8,957 nt of DNA, taken from assembly GCA_025362155.1 (NCBI GenBank), contig JANYHX010000181.1:1-8957 (forward strand), read 5' to 3'. The stretch is from Gallionella sp. (lineage in GTDB: Bacteria; Pseudomonadota; Gammaproteobacteria; Burkholderiales; Gallionellaceae). The notes beneath the pieces were generated by a model. It saw only the letters and a program-made list of their open reading frames with translations, was not told where the DNA came from and made no database searches. Position 1 is the first letter of the stretch, and every line of letters starts with the position of its first letter. Shown here piece by piece: positions 6,970-8,957 of the stretch. A program made the translations under genes and the position numbers.

Positions 6970-7923
6970 ATGAGCGAAACAGATTTACTTAAAGCTAAAT
7001 TGCCGGATGATGCCCCGGTCAATCTGGAAGCCGAATTTGAAGCCTCTAATGTGAAAGAAGTACTGGACAAGCTCGACCGTGAGCTGATCGGTCTGAAGCC
7101 GGTCAAAACCCGCATCCGCGAAATTGCGGCGCTGTTACTGGTGGACAGACTGCGCAAACAATTTGCGCTCACTTCCGCCAGCCCCACTCTGCACATGAAC
7201 TTTACCGGTAACCCCGGTACCGGTAAAACCACTGTGGCCATGCGTATGGCCGAAATTCTGCATCGCCTGGGCTATGCGCGCGAAGGCCATCTGGTTTCCG
7301 TCACGCGCGATGATCTGGTCGGCCAGTACATCGGCCACACCGCGCCAAAAACCAAGGAAGTCATCAAAAAAGCCATGGGCGGCGTGCTGTTTATTGACGA
7401 AGCTTACTATTTGTACAAGCCCGAAAACGAACGCGACTACGGCGCGGAATCCATCGAAATCCTGCTGCAAGTGATGGAAAACAACCGCGACGATCTGGTG
7501 GTGATCCTGGCCGGTTACAAAGACCGCATGGACAAATTTTTTCACAGCAACCCCGGCATGCGCTCGCGCATCGCACACCACATTGATTTTCCCGACTATA
7601 GTGCCGAAGAATTGTTGCATATCGCCAAGCTGATGCTGGCAACGCAAAATTACCGTTTTAGCGCCGATGCCGAAAAGGCCTTTTTTAAATACATCTCGTT
7701 ACGCATGACGCTGGAACATTTTGCTAACGCGCGCTCGGTACGCAACGCGCTGGATCGTGCCCGCCTGCGCCAAGCCAATCGCCTGTTTGCCAACGCGAGC
7801 AAATCCCTTAGCAAAACCGATCTAATGACGCTGGAAGCGGAAGATATATTAGCCAGTCGGGTGTTTGTCGAAGGCAAGCTGGACATGGACGGCGATGAAG
7901 GCAGTGACGGGGTAATTGACTGA
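6970..7923 (+). CDS. cbbX: CbbX, red-type RuBisCO activase (AAA+ ATPase)
   Basis: This is a 317-residue AAA+ protein that remodels inhibited red-type RuBisCO by pulling on the CbbL C-terminus, releasing tightly bound ribulose bisphosphate. In the known Rhodobacter enzyme it is activated by RuBP. Visible motifs: the N-terminal [34 protein letters not shown], Walker A GNPGTGKT (80-87), pore loop YIGHTAP (120-126), Walker B VLFIDEA (139-145), sensor-1 region [11 protein letters not shown] (177-187), and arginines R198/R200 in [14 protein letters not shown] as trans-acting finger candidates. The C-terminal helical lid contains [22 protein letters not shown]. The ATG follows GGGAG. It is part of the cbb operon behind a terminator. 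CbbX presence with form IC CbbL/CbbS and no CbbQ/CbbO in the window is internally consistent. Confidence 0.96.
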   Translation: MSETDLLKAKLPDDAPVNLEAEFEASNVKEVLDKLDRELIGLKPVKTRIREIAALLLVDRLRKQFALTSASPTLHMNFTGNPGTGKTTVAMRMAEILHRLGYAREGHLVSVTRDDLVGQYIGHTAPKTKEVIKKAMGGVLFIDEAYYLYKPENERDYGAESIEILLQVMENNRDDLVVILAGYKDRMDKFFHSNPGMRSRIAHHIDFPDYSAEELLHIAKLMLATQNYRFSADAEKAFFKYISLRMTLEHFANARSVRNALDRARLRQANRLFANASKSLSKTDLMTLEAEDILASRVFVEGKLDMDGDEGSDGVID

Positions 7924-7936
7924 GTACCCTTCACAT

Positions 7937-8254
7937 ATGACACTCAACGAACTCTATCGTGACATGCGCGCCGCGCTGCAAGGCTCGGTCGATGCCGCAG
8001 CCATTGACCGATTGACGACCGAAGCCAGCCGGTATGCCGGTACGGTAGGCTGGGCTGAAGGCGTGATCGACAAAGATGGGCGAATTGCCGAGGCCTTCGA
8101 CAGCCTGAGAGAAATGGCGCGAGCCCGTTTTGAGAAAACCCGCGACAGTGATATCGCCACTTTGCATGATGCGTTGGCTGACCTTCTCCTTGCTATTCGC
8201 ACCCATGATGAAGATCTTGATCCATCATCGGACAACGAAGACCACGATACCTGA
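7937..8254 (+). CDS. Small acidic protein of unknown function after cbbX
   Basis: I do not recognise this 105-residue protein. It is predicted mostly helical: MTLNELYRDMRAALQ (1-15), AAAIDRLTTEASRYAGTVGWAEGVI (20-44), RIAEAFDSLREMARARFEK (49-67) and SDIATLHDALADLLLAIR (71-88). It ends in a strongly acidic tail (residues 91-104 hold six Asp and two Glu). There is no signal peptide, membrane segment or cysteine. The ATG at 7937 lies 13 bases after the cbbX stop with no good ribosome site; a TTG at 7916, overlapping cbbX, is an alternative. Either way coupling to cbbX is likely. The position suggests a role linked to RuBisCO or its activase, but this is only context. Amphipathic spacing and the absence of a longer overlapping frame support a real gene. 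Confidence 0.65.
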   Translation: MTLNELYRDMRAALQGSVDAAAIDRLTTEASRYAGTVGWAEGVIDKDGRIAEAFDSLREMARARFEKTRDSDIATLHDALADLLLAIRTHDEDLDPSSDNEDHDT

Positions 8255-8263
8255 TGTGCCAAG

Positions 8264-8279
8264 GCTCTTTTCGAGGAGC
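8264..8279 (+). terminator. Weak hairpin with TTCG loop after the cbb operon
   Basis: GCTCTT (8264-8269) pairs with AGGAGC (8274-8279, one G-T wobble) around a TTCG tetraloop, ten bases after the last cbb-operon stop. No T tract follows, so its role as a terminator is doubtful. Confidence 0.25.
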
Positions 8280-8346
8280 ATGGGGGCTTATTGAAGTACC
8301 TGCCTACCTTTTCCGCATACCCTGCATATTTATGAGCCAATTCAGT

Positions 8347-8375
8347 TTGACAGAGTAGTCCGCAGTTGGCATAAT
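8347..8375 (+). promoter_or_regulatory. Sigma-70 promoter of the tRNA-tuf operon
   Basis: TTGACA (8347-8352), a 17-bp spacer and CATAAT (8370-8375) form a near-consensus promoter. The start site would fall near 8382, about eight bases before tRNA-Tyr. The GC-rich TGCGGG after the -10 box resembles the discriminator of stringently controlled stable-RNA promoters. Confidence 0.8.
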
Positions 8376-8389
8376 TGCGGGTTCAGTTT

Positions 8390-8475
<86 letters not shown>

Positions 8476-8536
8476 TGTATTTTTATATTGAATGTTTTGT
8501 GGATGGTTGTTGGACTGTTGTTGATTGGGGAGCGCT

Positions 8537-8610
8537 GCGGGTGTAGCTCAATGGTAGAGCAGAAGTTTTCCAAACTTACGACGAGGGTTCGATTCCCTTC
8601 ACCCGCTCCA
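8537..8610 (+). tRNA. tRNA-Gly (anticodon TCC)
   Basis: This is a 74-base tRNA. The acceptor is GCGGGTG (8537-8543) with CACCCGC (8600-8606), the discriminator is T and the encoded CCA is at 8608-8610. Anticodon TCC is at 8569-8571. The D-arm AGCTCAATGGTAGAGC and the T-arm GGGTTCGATTCCC are canonical. The first anticodon-stem pair is a G-A mismatch. Confidence 0.97.
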
Positions 8611-8636
8611 GTTTGGCGTTAGTTATATGTGAGCTC

Positions 8637-8711
<75 letters not shown>

Positions 8712-8820
8712 AAAATTGCGCAGCAGGAAATTAGCGACACCAAAGTTACTGCAACATTTTTTATAAAGTTATTCAGAGATTTGTTTTTATTGTTAACGTT
8801 GACATTGATAAGGAAAAATC

Positions 8821-8957
8821 ATGGCAAAGAGTAAATTTGAGCGCACCAAACCGCACGTCAACGTAGGCACGATAGGCCACGTAGATCACGGCAAGACCAC
8901 CCTGACCGCCGCGATCACCACCGTACTGGCCAAGAAATTTGGCGGCGAAGCCAAAGC
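8821..8957 (+). CDS. tuf: Elongation factor Tu, N-terminal part (cut by window edge)
   Basis: The first 45 codons of EF-Tu, the GTPase that delivers aminoacyl-tRNA to the ribosome, are present. The sequence [20 protein letters not shown] leads into the G1 P-loop GHVDHGKT (19-26) and [20 protein letters not shown] (8810-8814) lies six bases before the ATG. The 109-bp gap after tRNA-Thr has no obvious promoter at a usable distance or terminator, so co-transcription with the three tRNAs is likely. The remainder lies beyond the window. Confidence 0.97.
   Translation, partial: MAKSKFERTKPHVNVGTIGHVDHGKTTLTAAITTVLAKKFGGEAK

Noticed and set aside
7135..7647. Minus-strand 170-codon frame opposite cbbX
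   Set aside because: Shadow frame rich in His/Val/Phe from codon bias; the AAA+ motifs lie on the plus strand.
8799..8804. TTGACA just upstream of tuf
   Set aside because: Only 16 bases separate it from the ATG, so there is no room for a -10 box and transcription start before the ribosome site.

Overview
The window reads as a chromosomal segment of a chemolithoautotrophic betaproteobacterium. The evidence is a red-type (form IC) RuBisCO operon with its own CbbR regulator and CbbX activase, a c-type cytochrome lipoprotein next to it, and the tRNA-Tyr/tRNA-Gly/tRNA-Thr/tuf order typical of beta- and gammaproteobacteria. The moderate base composition and the RuBisCO and CbbX sequences, compared from memory, suggest Nitrosomonadales (Gallionellaceae, Nitrotoga or Nitrosospira-like). 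That placement is inference.

Left third (1-2632): the end of a YbjQ/UPF0145 protein is followed by a gene-free stretch of about 640 bp. This stretch holds a non-coding repeat element with inverted arms of about 100 bp (404-502 and 821-922) and several hairpins. Next, on the minus strand, come a ParD-like antitoxin/ParE-like toxin pair and trhO, a rhodanese-type tRNA U34 hydroxylase.

Middle (2700-3866): a RutE-like nitroreductase lies divergent from trhO, with a perfect 12-bp palindrome in its leader. It is followed by a small lipoprotein with three CxxCH haem-binding motifs and an EF-hand-like loop. The cytochrome gene meets cbbR tail to tail, with the two stop codons directly adjacent.

Carbon-fixation block (3867-8254): cbbR is divergent from cbbL-cbbS-cbbX and a small acidic gene of unknown function. 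CbbL and CbbS form the CO2-fixing enzyme of the Calvin cycle, and CbbX removes inhibitory sugar phosphates from it. A 9-bp inverted repeat in the cbbR-cbbL gap is the candidate CbbR operator. A strong intrinsic terminator lies between cbbS and cbbX, so RuBisCO subunits are probably made in large excess over the activase, which would depend on read-through.

Right end (8255-8957): a near-consensus sigma-70 promoter drives tRNA-Tyr(GTA), tRNA-Gly(TCC) and tRNA-Thr(GGT), followed by the start of tuf (EF-Tu), which is cut by the window edge. I see no CRISPR array, transposase gene or phage gene. The least explained items are the structured repeat element, the triheme EF-hand lipoprotein and the small gene after cbbX.
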